Assembly: GCA_004431415.1 (NCBI GenBank)
Contig: QPMI01000601.1
Coordinates: 62,001 to 126,000 of the forward strand
Reading direction: 5' to 3'
From: Cyanophora paradoxa
Taxonomy: Eukaryota > Glaucocystophyceae > Cyanophorales > Cyanophoraceae
DNA length: 64,000 nt
The position numbers and the translations under genes were made by a program. The notes under the pieces were generated by a model that was not told the DNA's origin, did not search any database, and was given only the letters and a program-made list of their open reading frames with translations. Each line of letters opens with the position of its first letter. The stretch's first letter is position 1. Of this stretch, positions 27,554-37,622 are shown one piece after another.

Positions 27554-28233
27554 CGGATATGGCGTTTACCACCGAGCATTGCGGCATAATTTGCTGGTGC
27601 GGTCGGCACTATATGTGCATATTGCGGGGCGACCGATTGCTGACGAGTTACGGCTTGCGCATCTGTCTTGTCCTCCTTTTTAATCTCCTCTACGTCGACC
27701 TTTTGCTTTAATCCGAGTTTCGAGATCTCTTTCTTTACGAGCCCCTTTAATTTCTTGCGTTCGTTATAATCTTGCATCCATTTCTCGTAGTTTGACACTT
27801 TCATTTCAAGATCTCGCACTTTCTCTTCGAAGCTCATGACAACGTCGACTGGAACAGTGTGTTTTTGATAGGATCCGCGCTTTTTAAGCTCGGTTTCGGC
27901 GGCTTTCGGGACGTCTTGTGTCTTGTGCTGGCTTGCAACAACTTGCGCTTTGAGTACTTTGTCGGTTGCTTCATCAACAGAGCCGCCTCCAATCTGTGGT
28001 TTTACAGTAGCTAAATCCTCCATTTGGCGTTTACCGCTATCTTGGTTTCCCTTGTCCGCGGTGGCACTCGCAATAATTGCCTCTTGCTTGGCAACCTCCT
28101 CTGGCGAAGTGTCTACAAGATATTCGGGCATTTCGAGACCGCCACCCGACGTTAATCCAGACTCTTCAAGTCCGCGATTTGGATTACCAGAAGCGACCGT
28201 TTGAATGGTTTGAGGCTTCTTTCGGTAGACCAT
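27550..28233 (-). CDS. Coiled-coil protein next to the ATPase, element B
   Basis: 227 residues: a disordered N-terminal half rich in Gly, Ser, Glu and Thr, a coiled coil (MSFEEKVRDLEMKVSNYEKW, residues about 120-145), a basic stretch KKLKGLVKKEISKLGLKQK and a C-terminal tail ending LGGKRHIR. It is the positional counterpart of 1831-2562 in element A. Its start lies two bases after the ATPase stop, so the two are probably one transcription unit. No known family; a virion or packaging accessory role is inferred. Confidence 0.7.
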   Translation of the reverse strand: MVYRKKPQTIQTVASGNPNRGLEESGLTSGGGLEMPEYLVDTSPEEVAKQEAIIASATADKGNQDSGKRQMEDLATVKPQIGGGSVDEATDKVLKAQVVASQHKTQDVPKAAETELKKRGSYQKHTVPVDVVMSFEEKVRDLEMKVSNYEKWMQDYNERKKLKGLVKKEISKLGLKQKVDVEEIKKEDKTDAQAVTRQQSVAPQYAHIVPTAPANYAAMLGGKRHIR

Positions 28234-28235
28234 GA

Positions 28236-29102
28236 TTATCTTCTCTTACATTTGATTAACATTTTCTTTTTCTTAGGCGAAATTTGGGAAAGTTTTGGGA
28301 TACCTTCAAGCTCACGTTCAAATTTGGATAAAGTTTTACAGACAGTTGTCGAATCTTTGACAGGCGGCGGTTTTGTAGCTTGCTCCTCTTGCTGTTTGCG
28401 CTTCTTTTCTTCAAAAGCCGCCCGCTTGTGGAATTTAGTAAACGGATGGTCATCGATCATATCGGCTTTTTCGACCCACCATCGCACAGAATACCCGGTA
28501 TTATCGTGAATGATCGCTTGGTAGCTATGACAGAATTCTTGGAACATGCGCTTGAAACTCTCTTTATCCATGTTCCCGAATTCCTCGTGATATGCTTCAA
28601 ACTCTCGCATGTTTGACCAGCTTAGGAATATGATATACTCCGCATTGCTGCGAATGATCGTTGACAGCTTTGTTAGTTTCTGCGATATTAAAGCGACGCT
28701 ACAAAACGTATGACGACCTTGCGCCATCAATTTATTTAGCAAATGATCGCGCGAAAGATCGATAGTTCCGGACTCCAAACAATCGTCGAGCACGATAAGA
28801 ATATTCTTTGGTTTCTTACCCGCAATGATAGCCTTTTTGCGGGCTTCTATGATCGACTCTACGTATTCCGGTTTCCAGGTATCATGCACTTCGTCTGTTA
28901 TTTGACCCCAGAAACCGTTAAAACTCGTAGGACAGAAAACCAGAACATACGAGATCTGGTCTTCGAGTTCTTTGATCAGCCACTTTAAGAATACCGATTT
29001 ACCACAATTGGTTTTCGCCAATAGGAGAAATCGTGCGGGAAGTTTCACCCTTTGTTTCGGGTTCCATTCTTCGAGATCCATGGGCGTCGTCCCTTTTTGC
29101 AT
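28236..29102 (-). CDS. A32-like DNA-packaging ATPase, element B
   Basis: 288 residues from the start MQKGTTPMDL (a second possible start is MDLEEW, 7 codons later; the frame extends to 29153, but those codons overlap the AT-rich leader). Walker A is AKTNCGKS at 29-36 and Walker B ILIVLDD at 101-107. The segment QGRHTFCSVALISQKLTKLS then IIRSNAEY matches the element A enzyme closely. It supplies the motor for genome packaging. The C-terminal 60 residues are Lys-rich. It lies 58 bases downstream of the capsid gene, without the endonuclease that separates the two in element A. Confidence 0.88.
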   Translation of the reverse strand: MQKGTTPMDLEEWNPKQRVKLPARFLLLAKTNCGKSVFLKWLIKELEDQISYVLVFCPTSFNGFWGQITDEVHDTWKPEYVESIIEARKKAIIAGKKPKNILIVLDDCLESGTIDLSRDHLLNKLMAQGRHTFCSVALISQKLTKLSTIIRSNAEYIIFLSWSNMREFEAYHEEFGNMDKESFKRMFQEFCHSYQAIIHDNTGYSVRWWVEKADMIDDHPFTKFHKRAAFEEKKRKQQEEQATKPPPVKDSTTVCKTLSKFERELEGIPKLSQISPKKKKMLIKCKRR

Positions 29103-29160
29103 TCTTTCACTATAAAAACAATAGAAAAATAAGACTGACTGTGGTAATCTCACGAATTCC

Positions 29161-30473
29161 TTAGCTACTTACTCTGCGAATACCATCAGCTCCGATTATC
29201 ATGATATTATGAGCGAGGGCAATGCACTGAATTTGCATCTTCTGATAAGCGGCACCCGCATACCACTCCTCATTACCGACTCCACCGGCTGTGACACCAT
29301 TGAATTCGAAGACCAGATCGAACGCCGATGTGCCTGTGGCATCGATGTAGCCCGTGTTCTCTTGGTTGAGAAGCGACGCCTTTCCGTTTCCAGCACCGAA
29401 GTAAATGCCAGTGAGAGCGGGGTAGCTTGTGCTCTCGGTAAAGATCGCCGAATTATATTTATCTTGAAGTTCGGTCGCGGCAATCATGAGAGGAAGCGAA
29501 GTATTCGAGTAAAGGCGGTTATTGTTGAGTTCCACATAGAAGTTCACAGCGTTGGTTCGGAGTGCACGAGGAGCCAGAACCGAGAGAGTTCCGTTGTTCA
29601 CCTTCGTCTTCGCGTTTTGGCGCACAGAGAATACGAGAGTGTGGATGAGACCCGCACCTGTGAGTTGCGAGAGATTGACTCGCGAACCGGAGGCGGTCGG
29701 CTGGAAATCTGTGTGGAGGAAACCGATTTCGTTGTAGGGGATCGCGATACCAGTCGATTTTACACGGGCAATGGTCTCAGATACAACCGCCTCATCGGCA
29801 TTTACGACCTTGCAGATAATGCGGGGTTTCAGCACTTGAAGGGAAGCGCCATTGTTGGTAACCGCAATATTGGCAACATTGTTAGTATCCTCAATGATAC
29901 CATCACCAATCGCCTTGAATTCGATTTCGACCACGATCTCAGAGTTCAGAGCGCAAAGTGGGAACATCGCCTTCTCGAAAGGAGAGGGTAAATCGATTTC
30001 GTAGGTTCCACCGACAGTGTTACCAGCGGTTCCGACAAGACCACCCACATAGCGAAGTTTCTTATCGAGTTCGCCCTGTTCGGTCATCAGTAGAAAATAC
30101 TGGGTGACGAAATCCTCTGGGACAACGTAGCGGAATGAAGCGTGAGAGATTTCGATGCGCTTAATTAGCGATCCAATAACGCGAAGGTAGCCAGTAGTTC
30201 CAGCGACACCATTCGTGAGATCAGTGAGGGTGATCGGGTTAAGATCGAGTTGCAGCGCGAGACCATTCAGGAAATGGTAGCGGGGATTTTGAAGACAACT
30301 CGGTTGCCGAGAGCGCTGGGTGGCTCAGTGTCGGGGGCGACCAGAACTCGAAGTGGCTTAGTGCCAGAGGACGTTCCAATGACCAGCGACTTGTTTAGGA
30401 AATAATCCTTGTAGTCGTCGGTGGTGAGCATAGATTTCAGCGTTGGGCGCTGGAATTGGCTGTTAGTCTCCAT
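29161..30473 (-). pseudogene. Major capsid protein, element B (one frameshift)
   Basis: About 437 codons in two frames: METNSQFQRPTLKSMLTTDD to about 30285, then on to the stop at 29161. A single-base shift near 30285 (in TTCAAAATCCCC on the - strand) joins them; the downstream frame is open through it. Long beta-type segments (LKPRIICKVV, then RVNLSQLTGAGLIHTLVFSV, then NAVNFYVELNNNRLYSN) and the size suit the double jelly-roll capsid protein of Polinton-like viruses. The end matches the partial gene at the start of the window. Its neighbours, penton-like protein and packaging ATPase, are the usual morphogenesis set. The family call rests on context, size and the fold-like pattern, not on a signature motif. 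Confidence 0.75.
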
Positions 30474-30520
30474 GAGCGTTTCTTCTCTTATCTTTGGGTT
30501 CAGAAAATAATTTACAGGGC

Positions 30521-31447
30521 TCAGTAGAAATTCATTTCCGGCGGTGCGTCGTAGGTTTCGATTTCAAAAGTGAAATAATGCGCCCAAACCCCGAAATCTA
30601 AGAGAGCGCCGTCATGGTCGATGAGCTTAATCGTGAGGCGGTCGAAAGATTTTAATTCGCGGAACTCGCGAACGAGAGGCACAGTAGTGGACGTGTCAAA
30701 GTGGTAGATATCACCGTGTTCGAGTTCCTGTGGGATTGGAATGCGCATGAAATAACCGTCGACGTGCTTGTTGACTGAGCGAATAAACGGCGCGAATTCG
30801 TCAATATATAGCCAGATCATTGCAGCCGGGGTCTCATCTCCACGAGTATAGCCGCGAATGCGTCGATTGAGTGTCACAGTTCCCGTCCCAGGATTAAACA
30901 CAAGGAATGTATCGCTTGCAAGAGGGGTAAATGTCTCGTAAACATATAGTTGAATATCTTTGAAACCGAATATTGCGAGTTTCTTAGCGATTGCTTTGCG
31001 GTTACTGGATTTTCTGAGTGTTTCAGGGGAAGCTTTGGAGAACTTGAACCAAAAGTTACTATCACTGAAAAACTCATAGATCTTTGAAGTAGTATTATAG
31101 CGGCATTTAATATATTTTCCACCGAAATCTGAAAGGCGAGCTGCTTCGAGTCTTTCTGTGACTTTTGCGGCAAGGTCGTCTTTGGTGTAAAATCCTTTGG
31201 GGATTGTGATGGTCACGAATCCAGAATCCGAAGCTGTGACCGAGAAATAGAGTTCCATGCGCTCGATGGTTGCACCAGTGGCGTCGATATCGTTCGTCAC
31301 AGTTGAAAGAACATTCGGAACCGTTGCCTGCACCAGGCGCACCGATTTTACGTTGTCATAGCGACGGGGTAATGTCACTACATACTTGTTTGGCTGTGTG
31401 AACTCCTCGTCGCGATCATCGCTCGAAAAGCTCAGGTATTCTTTCAT
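30521..31447 (-). CDS. Penton-like minor capsid protein 1, element B
   Basis: A 308-residue intact protein. The start MKEYLSFSSDDRDEEFTQPN then YVVTLPRRYDNVKSVRLVQA and TVPNVLSTV is the signature N-terminus of penton / minor capsid proteins of Polintons, PLVs and related viruses (a DSRDR-like segment, then strands ending in IPN). GFYTKDDLAAKV, seen about 85 residues later, is also typical. It would form the single jelly-roll pentamers at capsid vertices. It lies 47 bases upstream of the capsid gene on the same strand and is divergent from a second, related gene. Confidence 0.8.
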   Translation of the reverse strand: MKEYLSFSSDDRDEEFTQPNKYVVTLPRRYDNVKSVRLVQATVPNVLSTVTNDIDATGATIERMELYFSVTASDSGFVTITIPKGFYTKDDLAAKVTERLEAARLSDFGGKYIKCRYNTTSKIYEFFSDSNFWFKFSKASPETLRKSSNRKAIAKKLAIFGFKDIQLYVYETFTPLASDTFLVFNPGTGTVTLNRRIRGYTRGDETPAAMIWLYIDEFAPFIRSVNKHVDGYFMRIPIPQELEHGDIYHFDTSTTVPLVREFRELKSFDRLTIKLIDHDGALLDFGVWAHYFTFEIETYDAPPEMNFY

Positions 31448-31463
31448 CTTACTATAATAGATT

Positions 31464-32309
31464 ATGAAAAGAATAACAATAAATTGCGACAGTAGAGACC
31501 TTGAAAATGGCGTGCTGCACTTGAAAACGCGCCTTAATAATGTACGACGATTTCGTGTGCTATCAGCTGAGATTCCTAATAGCTCTTATGTTGTTCCGCC
31601 CGATCAGACAATAACTATAACGCTTCTGAACGAAGAGCCCACAGTAATCCCCGCATCCAAAATGATAGCACCGATTCCCAGCGTAAACGACTATTATTAC
31701 GTCGATGCTGATAACGAACGATATCCGAAAGAGAGAGCTTTAAACAGGGATGCTTTACTCGGTTTTTCAGGCGGTTCTTTTAATCCACTCGGTCTCTTCC
31801 CGGTTTCCTATTCTCTCGCTCTGTCTACCAACCGCTTCGTGTTCTCATCTCCAAATAGCCCTTTTACATTAGAGAGCTCAGACCAGGAGTTCTGTGATTG
31901 TCTCGGCATAGAACCCGGAGTGGTTTACGCCAGCACAACAGAACCAGTGACGGTTCCACTCAGAGATTACCCCAGTCGCTATGCATTTACGTGCCCGAAA
32001 ATGGTCGACTTTAATGCGATTCCATATATTTACCTTGATATCGAAGAGCTCCGCCCGTTTACCAAATTCGCAGCGGTTACAGGTAGACAGAACAATGTCG
32101 ACGACTCCTATCTATTGCGAATTCAGATGAATTCGGACTTTGGTAGATATTCCTTTTACCACGAACCGAGCGCAAGCATCCCTTTCGTAAATGTCACATC
32201 GCAACTCGATTTAGATCGTCTCACAATTTCGCTTCGAAAATGGCGGGGCTCTGTTGCGGATATAAACGGTCTCTCATTCTCGTTCCAGCTCGAAGTGATC
32301 ACCGACTAA
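31464..32309 (+). CDS. Penton-like minor capsid protein 2, element B
   Basis: A 281-residue intact protein. It begins MKRITINCDSRDLENGVLHL, then LNNVRRFRVLSAEIPNSSYV, the same N-terminal pattern as its neighbour at 30521: SRD, strand, IPN. The body is beta-rich with a C-terminal LDRLTISLRKWRGS, comparable to FDRLTIKLIDHDG in the neighbour. The two genes are therefore diverged paralogues, only 16 bases apart and facing away from each other. It may be a second vertex protein or the base that holds the fibre, since the fibre module begins next to it; this is inference. Element A would carry its versions to the left of the window. Confidence 0.72.
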   Translation: MKRITINCDSRDLENGVLHLKTRLNNVRRFRVLSAEIPNSSYVVPPDQTITITLLNEEPTVIPASKMIAPIPSVNDYYYVDADNERYPKERALNRDALLGFSGGSFNPLGLFPVSYSLALSTNRFVFSSPNSPFTLESSDQEFCDCLGIEPGVVYASTTEPVTVPLRDYPSRYAFTCPKMVDFNAIPYIYLDIEELRPFTKFAAVTGRQNNVDDSYLLRIQMNSDFGRYSFYHEPSASIPFVNVTSQLDLDRLTISLRKWRGSVADINGLSFSFQLEVITD

Positions 32310-32315
32310 GCGCTG

Positions 32316-33809
32316 TCACACATAGTAGCCCTCGAAATCAATTCGGCATGCCGAAGCTACGTTCGTCGTGAGCACCCAGATTACGAGGGTTCTCACAGAT
32401 CTCGGGTTCGCTAAGAAATGTTCGTCGGGATCCGCACTTCCGGCTATTTGATTTGCATTGGTAAACACTCTCGTTGCGCCGGCTTCTGTGTAGGTAACAA
32501 GCGCAGAAACTCCGGGAGTGAGTTGGTAATCAATCTCAAACGTTTTAATATAGTTGCCATTCGCAGCCGGCTTCATTTTTATTGAGGAAAGCATGAACAG
32601 ACGCGGAAAATCAATGCGTAAATAATTGCCTCCCGACCTACTACCTTGCGGCGGGTTTGTAAATCCCACCCACCCCGTAGCATTTGACCAGCGGGCATTG
32701 GAGGCTGTGCCGAATTCCGCAATAAAGGCGCTATTATCGAGCGGCACCCAGTTAGACTCCGGGGGTGCACTTGTATCTGTGCACCCGGACAGATTAATTA
32801 TGGGAACATCGCCCTCTGAGATATTCATGGTCAGCACTGAATACATCGCATTAAAATACGTTTGCTGTGCGGAAACAAAGGTGAGGGCTTCCGTTTCCAA
32901 ATATTGCAGGTGACTGGTCGTGATCGTATCGAGGGTCATTTTGTCTTTCGGTAAAGGCACGCTCAGCTTATAGTAGCGATCGTAATTCTGATCATCGTTT
33001 CTGGGTAAAAGTTCCAGCAGCTTTACGTGGGCGTTTAGATCGCTCGACTCTAAGAACATGCTGAGAATTGGCGATCCTGTGGCGCTTAGCATCCATTGCA
33101 CGATCCCCCAATTTTTCATAGTGTCGTACGAATATCCAGCTGTCGCCTTATCAGAGTCTTGGACGTGACCCGCCGTAATCGAGACCACTATAAGCTCCTC
33201 CTCGCAAGAGTTTCCGAATAAAGTGCGGGCGAACGTGTAGCCACAGATCCCGGGCGAATTATTTCCGCTCATGCAACCATCGATTAAACAATATGTTCTC
33301 CCGGCGACTGTGACTTGTTTCGGCTCGAAATAGGTCGGAGCAGCCGAGGTAGCCCTTGCAGCATCGCGCACAAGCATCCCATTAATATCTTCATCGTTGC
33401 TTGAAATAAAAACGGGGGACATTAAGACCGTGTCGAACGCAGTCACGATGGTGGGTTTATAGAGATCCGCCATGGTCGCTGAGCCGCAGAGTTCGAGAGC
33501 CACCGCTTCTAAGTTAGTTGCTTCGTACTTTGGGCGCTGTACAATCGATGTAAGCACTCGTGGATTTGCGAAAATCAGCGGTAGCTTCGCTTTGTAGAGC
33601 GCCAGAATATCAGTAGCAGTATATTTAGGGGCGCCATCGGTTCCCTTGATATTCAATAGGAGCGCGATTAATCCACCTGTGGATGTTCCCGCAAAGCAGT
33701 CGAATAGCTGTTGGATTCGTTTACCTGTTTGTGCTTCAATCTGTGCCAGTATAGCAGCCTCGATTATTCCGCGCGACCCCCCTCCACTCAAAGCGAGAAC
33801 GGTCTTCAT
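32316..33809 (-). CDS. Patatin-like phospholipase fused to a discoidin-like domain, element B
   Basis: A 497-residue intact protein, the orthologue of 11693-13249. Oxyanion loop GGGSRG at residues 9-14, GTSTG with Ser43, dyad Asp177 in LIDGCMSG. The segment NDDQNYDRYYKLSVPLPKDK is shared with A. The C-terminal ~140 residues (ARWSNATGWVGFTNPPQG, GNYLRIDFPRLFMLSSI, YIKTFEIDYQ) again look like an F5/8 C domain, though more diverged than the lipase part. It is divergent from the fibre gene across a 43-base spacer. Both elements keep an intact lipase although neighbouring genes are broken, which suggests function until recently. A role at membranes during entry or exit is inferred. Confidence 0.84.
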   Translation of the reverse strand: MKTVLALSGGGSRGIIEAAILAQIEAQTGKRIQQLFDCFAGTSTGGLIALLLNIKGTDGAPKYTATDILALYKAKLPLIFANPRVLTSIVQRPKYEATNLEAVALELCGSATMADLYKPTIVTAFDTVLMSPVFISSNDEDINGMLVRDAARATSAAPTYFEPKQVTVAGRTYCLIDGCMSGNNSPGICGYTFARTLFGNSCEEELIVVSITAGHVQDSDKATAGYSYDTMKNWGIVQWMLSATGSPILSMFLESSDLNAHVKLLELLPRNDDQNYDRYYKLSVPLPKDKMTLDTITTSHLQYLETEALTFVSAQQTYFNAMYSVLTMNISEGDVPIINLSGCTDTSAPPESNWVPLDNSAFIAEFGTASNARWSNATGWVGFTNPPQGSRSGGNYLRIDFPRLFMLSSIKMKPAANGNYIKTFEIDYQLTPGVSALVTYTEAGATRVFTNANQIAGSADPDEHFLANPRSVRTLVIWVLTTNVASACRIDFEGYYV

Positions 33810-33852
33810 TATCTTATATACTTCTTATATATCTTCTTTGTTTATAAAGAGG

Positions 33853-34458
33853 ATGTCGTTTTTGAATCCGAGACCAGATGCACGAGTAATTAATTCGACC
33901 ACGCAGATAGAGGACACTGATCAGGTAAACACTGAAATTCGCGGGTCTCTGAGAATAAATTACAATGCAGACCGCGAAGATCCAGTCAGTGGGACACCGA
34001 GCAGACCCGCAGCTTTGCAGTTAATGAACGTCGAGAAAGGGGATCACAAGCTTGCAATCGACTTTCTACTTGATGACAACGAGCGAAATCGAGTTGCCAG
34101 CATCCAGGCGACTCGTCAGCTACCCAAAACGGTGCGCTATAATCGCAGGAACATTCCCAGAGCATTCGACAGGGGTCGCTTGAACTTCTTTATTCAAGAT
34201 GAGAGCGGGTTCCAAAATGCAGCTCTGAGAATCGTGGATAATAGCACGCTTGTAGCCGGAGTATCCACACGAAAAACAAAGGTAGAGGTCGTCCATGATC
34301 TCTCAGCAGGTAATCTAACGACGAGCAATATTACAGCAAGTAACATCACTACGGATACCCTAAACGTAAACTCGCTTAACTCCGAGTCGTTTTTCGCCAC
34401 TAATGTCGCAACCTGTAACCTTAACATCGAATCCTTTGTGATTCAGAAGAGCGAATCG
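33853..34458 (+). pseudogene. Fibre protein of element B, 5' part (split by the retrotransposon)
   Basis: 202 codons from MSFLNPRPDARVINSTTQIE to the retrotransposon junction. Residues about 60-120 (DNERNRVASIQATRQLPKT, AFDRGRLNFFIQDESG) match the first domain of the element A fibre (VAEIKATRRQRKLKT, RFDSGRLVFNVQDEKG), the presumed capsid anchor. The last residues include repeats of SNIT and a coiled-coil-like NVATCNLNIES. The reading frame meets the same frame again at 55328 on the far side of the insertion, so the gene was whole before the insertion. A 43-base divergent promoter region precedes it. Confidence 0.82.
34441..34458. repeat. Target-site duplication, left copy (18 bp)
   Basis: ATTCAGAAGAGCGAATCG, identical to 55310-55327. 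It is fibre-gene sequence; GC-rich retrotransposon DNA starts at the next base. The length is typical of target-primed insertion. Confidence 0.97.
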
Positions 34459-34460
34459 CT

Positions 34461-37400
34461 GCCGGGCCCCTCGATCTGCGCGAGAGGCTCAGTCCGGCTC
34501 CGGAGCTACTTGCAGCGGCGCCTACCTCGTTCCTGGCCGCGGCGAAGCCCGCCCAGCGCCCCCGCAGCGCCCCCGCCGCCCTCGCCTCGGCTGCCGGGCC
34601 CCTCGACCTGCGCAAGAGGCTCAGTCCGGCCTCGGGACTGCCCGCGGCAGCGACCACCTGGGGCTCGGCCGAGAACGAGCCTGCCCGGGGCCCTTGTAAC
34701 GCCCCCGCAGGCCTCGATACAACGCAAGCGACCCGCGGCCTGTGCGCCGCGCTGAGCCTGGCCTCAGATCCAACGACGGCGATGCGCCCCCCATCAGCAG
34801 CCGACCAAGCCGCCGGGGCTACCACCAGAGCGACAGCGCACGTCGGTGTGACTTCTTCTGACAACGCCTATGCCGCCACGGCCACCGCTCGCACACCTGA
34901 GCTCTGCACGCCCGGCATCTGCAGCTGCGTGGCGTGGCCACCTGCACCTGCGCCCGCGCGGATCAACTGCAGTAGCAGCCAAGAGGCAAGATGCGCAAGA
35001 TCGCACGTCATTATGTCCTTTACCTCTGGGATCGTTAGCGCTGCCACGTCTATGCGCACCATGACACTCGAGCATGCCGTTCACGGGACTCCAACCTGCC
35101 CAGCAGGCGCAGCAAGGGCGGCCCACATCGTGGCGCAGCACGTCCCTGCACCGATCAGCACTGCCGGAGCGAAGTGCGCAGGGCCCCAGCGGCTCAGGGC
35201 GACTTCCTCGGCAGCAGGGAAGTGCCCGCACAACGCTTTCCGGAATTTAGCTAGCTATACGGCTGCCAACACGCAATGCACGCTGCTGAATCACCACAAC
35301 TCCAACGGAGCCACTCCTTGGACCGCAGCCGGCCGCGGAGCGGCGCACTGTGCGGGCGCAGCTAAGCTGCCCAGGTCGAGGGGGGTACCGGCAGACGGCT
35401 GCAGCATGGCCATCCCGGTGTCGGCCGGCACAGCTCTCACCTGCTGCAGCTTCATTACTATCCTTAGCTTGCAGCCAGAGGCAATCCGGGCCTGCAGCGG
35501 TCGACTCGACACTATCTTTCGCCCGATCGACACGTCCGCCTTGCTCGATGCCCAGACTGGAGAGAACGTATTCGACGAACCTACCCCCGGAGTTCTACCG
35601 AAAGTCGTCCGTGAAATCATGGGCTTGCCTTCTGTACAGTCTCGAACATTGCAGTCAGTGCTCGTCCGCCGCATTCAGCGAATCAGTACTATACTGGACT
35701 TCTTTGAAGGCAGCGGTCTACCGATCCACATAGTAGTGCTATTCTATCGTTCGCTGCTTCCCGGAGACGCCCTCTTTCTTTGCAGCCCTTTCTACTTCCA
35801 CCCAGACCCGAGCTCCCTCGGCCTCCCGCAGCTCCCGCCCACGCCCTGGGCCCCAGAGCCGTCCGACCCGACGCTCTTTGATCACATCGTCCAATCTATT
35901 CCCTTCCCATCCCTTTTCACACCGCGAGCGGACGCCGCATTACTAGCTAAGCTGCCCCCGGCGGCGGCCTGGGTCTCGCAGGACTGGTTCAACTGCGCAG
36001 CGGGCAACCTTACACTTCTCCGAATCCTCAATCAGGGTGTCCAGCTCCTGCAGCGCTACCGCCAGCTGGGGGCAGTCCGCGAATCGGACTGCAACGCGCA
36101 GCTCATCGAATCCACAGTCACAGCGATCACCGTCACCCTGGCGCACACGGCCCTGAGCAGCGGGATCGGCGCTGCGTTGAGCGACCGAGATACTGTTGTA
36201 CAGCTCGCTGGACCTTTGGAGACCCCGCTCCTGGTCCTCAAGCCGGCAAGCGAACTACAGCCCAACCTTCCAGCTGGCTGGAAGCAGCCAGCCACGGTTC
36301 GGACAACCGCAGCGGCGGCAATCTCCCTCGCCCTGGCGCTCGCGCTTCCGTCGGCGGCCTTCCTCGCCCGGGACATAACCAGCTGGGAGAACAAAACAAA
36401 ACAACCAATTTCCTCTCAGAGCCCCTGGCACCTTTACCTACTACTGTCATCGGTCTTCCGCGCGCTTCAGGTCTGGGCACGCTATCTCCGCCGCCGGCGC
36501 GCTCACTCACATACCTCCCAGGCAGCGCTGGCCTCTCCACCAGGCCTCACCCTTTCCCGTGCGGCGTACACCCTCAACCCGCCCCTCCTCGCGTGTGCAC
36601 GAGCTGCCCTGCCGCCCCCCCTCGCTTGCCTGATCACCGTTTCCGGCTCGCCAGAGCCGGCTACGCCCCGGACGAAACGGCGGAGACGACGCTTGGCCAC
36701 GTCGACGCGAACTTCCTCCTCCTTCACCCGGTCGGCTGCTGCTTCTTCGATGAACCCCCGGCCCCCTGCAGACACCCCGTCCCGGACTGCCTCCAATGGG
36801 CGGACCAGCTCCGCCTGGCGGAACGAACCTGCCCTCCGCTTCCCTCGCTGCTCCGCCTCGCCGACATGCTGGGCTCCCCGAGCTCTTCCGTCCGTGTGGG
36901 GTTTGACCAATCTGTTGAAGCCTTTGTCCTGTCTTTCCATGGATAATGACCTATCCCGCACACGGCACCCACGCTCACACAGACCTTGCATTAAGCCGGC
37001 TGTACTCCTCTTAATTACACTCTCCTGTGGGCAAGGCAGTGCGAGAGCAACTCTCAGTGCCTCCGAAGCTGTCGGAACGGCCCTGCACTCTGACTCGCAC
37101 ACTGGCATGTATTTTCAGACACCAGTACTTGTGCACGCTGGGCTGAGCGAAGGCGGAGGCTGTAGACTCGAATCAGGGTTCGAGGCGGAGCCCGCGGCTG
37201 CCCCATGCCTCTGCATCAACCCCGCCGCCCCCGTCTCGCCGGCTGAGCGCCTCGACCCCTGCGCGCGGCTCAGCCCGGCCTCGGGGCCGCCCGAGGCGGA
37301 GCCCACCTGGAGCTCGGCAGAAGAAGGGCCCTCGCCCTCGCCCTCGCGGATCTCGCTCCTAGCACTGCGAGAGGCGATCAGCTACGGCCCGGCGCCCACC

Positions 37401-37622
37401 GTGCGGGCGCTCACCGTGATCAAAGCTGCAACGCTGCGCGCCGAGGCCCCCCCCGCCCGAGCCTCGCCTCACCTCGCAGGTCTCGCTCCTAGCACTGCGA
37501 GAGCGGTCAGCTACGGCCCGGCGCCGTCGTGCGGGCGCTCACCGCGATCGAGGCTGAAACGCTGCGCGCCGAGCCCCCCCGCACGCCGAGCCCTCGCCCT
37601 CGCCCCGCGGATCTCATCCTAG
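34461..37622 (+). CDS. Retrotransposon ORF, N-terminal low-complexity part
   Basis: The frame is open from the junction (no start codon required) to 37622. The first 100 codons contain two copies of a unit AGPLDLR(E/K)RLSPA, related to the AERLDPCARLSPASG unit that flanks the 46-residue repeat block at 37240 and 40550. The rest is Ala-, Pro-, Ser- and Arg-rich with scattered Cys; one segment (about 35560-36200: PGVLPKVVREIMGLPSVQSR, RRIQRISTILDFFEGSGLPI) looks globular. No domain recognised. The frame shifts to that of the next part at about 37450-37530 inside the repeats. It corresponds in position to ORF1/gag of other LINEs. Confidence 0.6.
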   Translation, partial: AGPLDLRERLSPAPELLAAAPTSFLAAAKPAQRPRSAPAALASAAGPLDLRKRLSPASGLPAAATTWGSAENEPARGPCNAPAGLDTTQATRGLCAALSLASDPTTAMRPPSAADQAAGATTRATAHVGVTSSDNAYAATATARTPELCTPGICSCVAWPPAPAPARINCSSSQEARCARSHVIMSFTSGIVSAATSMRTMTLEHAVHGTPTCPAGAARAAHIVAQHVPAPISTAGAKCAGPQRLRATSSAAGKCPHNAFRNLASYTAANTQCTLLNHHNSNGATPWTAAGRGAAHCAGAAKLPRSRGVPADGCSMAIPVSAGTALTCCSFITILSLQPEAIRACSGRLDTIFRPIDTSALLDAQTGENVFDEPTPGVLPKVVREIMGLPSVQSRTLQSVLVRRIQRISTILDFFEGSGLPIHIVVLFYRSLLPGDALFLCSPFYFHPDPSSLGLPQLPPTPWAPEPSDPTLFDHIVQSIPFPSLFTPRADAALLAKLPPAAAWVSQDWFNCAAGNLTLLRILNQGVQLLQRYRQLGAVRESDCNAQLIESTVTAITVTLAHTALSSGIGAALSDRDTVVQLAGPLETPLLVLKPASELQPNLPAGWKQPATVRTTAAAAISLALALALPSAAFLARDITSWENKTKQPISSQSPWHLYLLLSSVFRALQVWARYLRRRRAHSHTSQAALASPPGLTLSRAAYTLNPPLLACARAALPPPLACLITVSGSPEPATPRTKRRRRRLATSTRTSSSFTRSAAASSMNPRPPADTPSRTASNGRTSSAWRNEPALRFPRCSASPTCWAPRALPSVWGLTNLLKPLSCLSMDNDLSRTRHPRSHRPCIKPAVLLLITLSCGQGSARATLSASEAVGTALHSDSHTGMYFQTPVLVHAGLSEGGGCRLESGFEAEPAAAPCLCINPAAPVSPAERLDPCARLSPASGPPEAEPTWSSAEEGPSPSPSRISLLALREAISYGPAPTVRALTVIKAATLRAEAPPARASPHLAGLAPSTARAVSYGPAPSCGRSPRSRLKRCAPSPPARRALALAPRISS

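Noticed and set aside
28201-29991. + strand frames opposite the ATPase and capsid genes (such as 29209-29991)
   Set aside because: The - strand carries Walker motifs and capsid homology; the + strand reading is a mirror artefact.
34421-36540. Several long - strand frames in the GC-rich region (for example 34421-34864, 34794-35231, 36056-36394)
   Set aside because: They are shadows caused by low stop-codon density in GC-rich DNA and lie opposite the retrotransposon sense frames.
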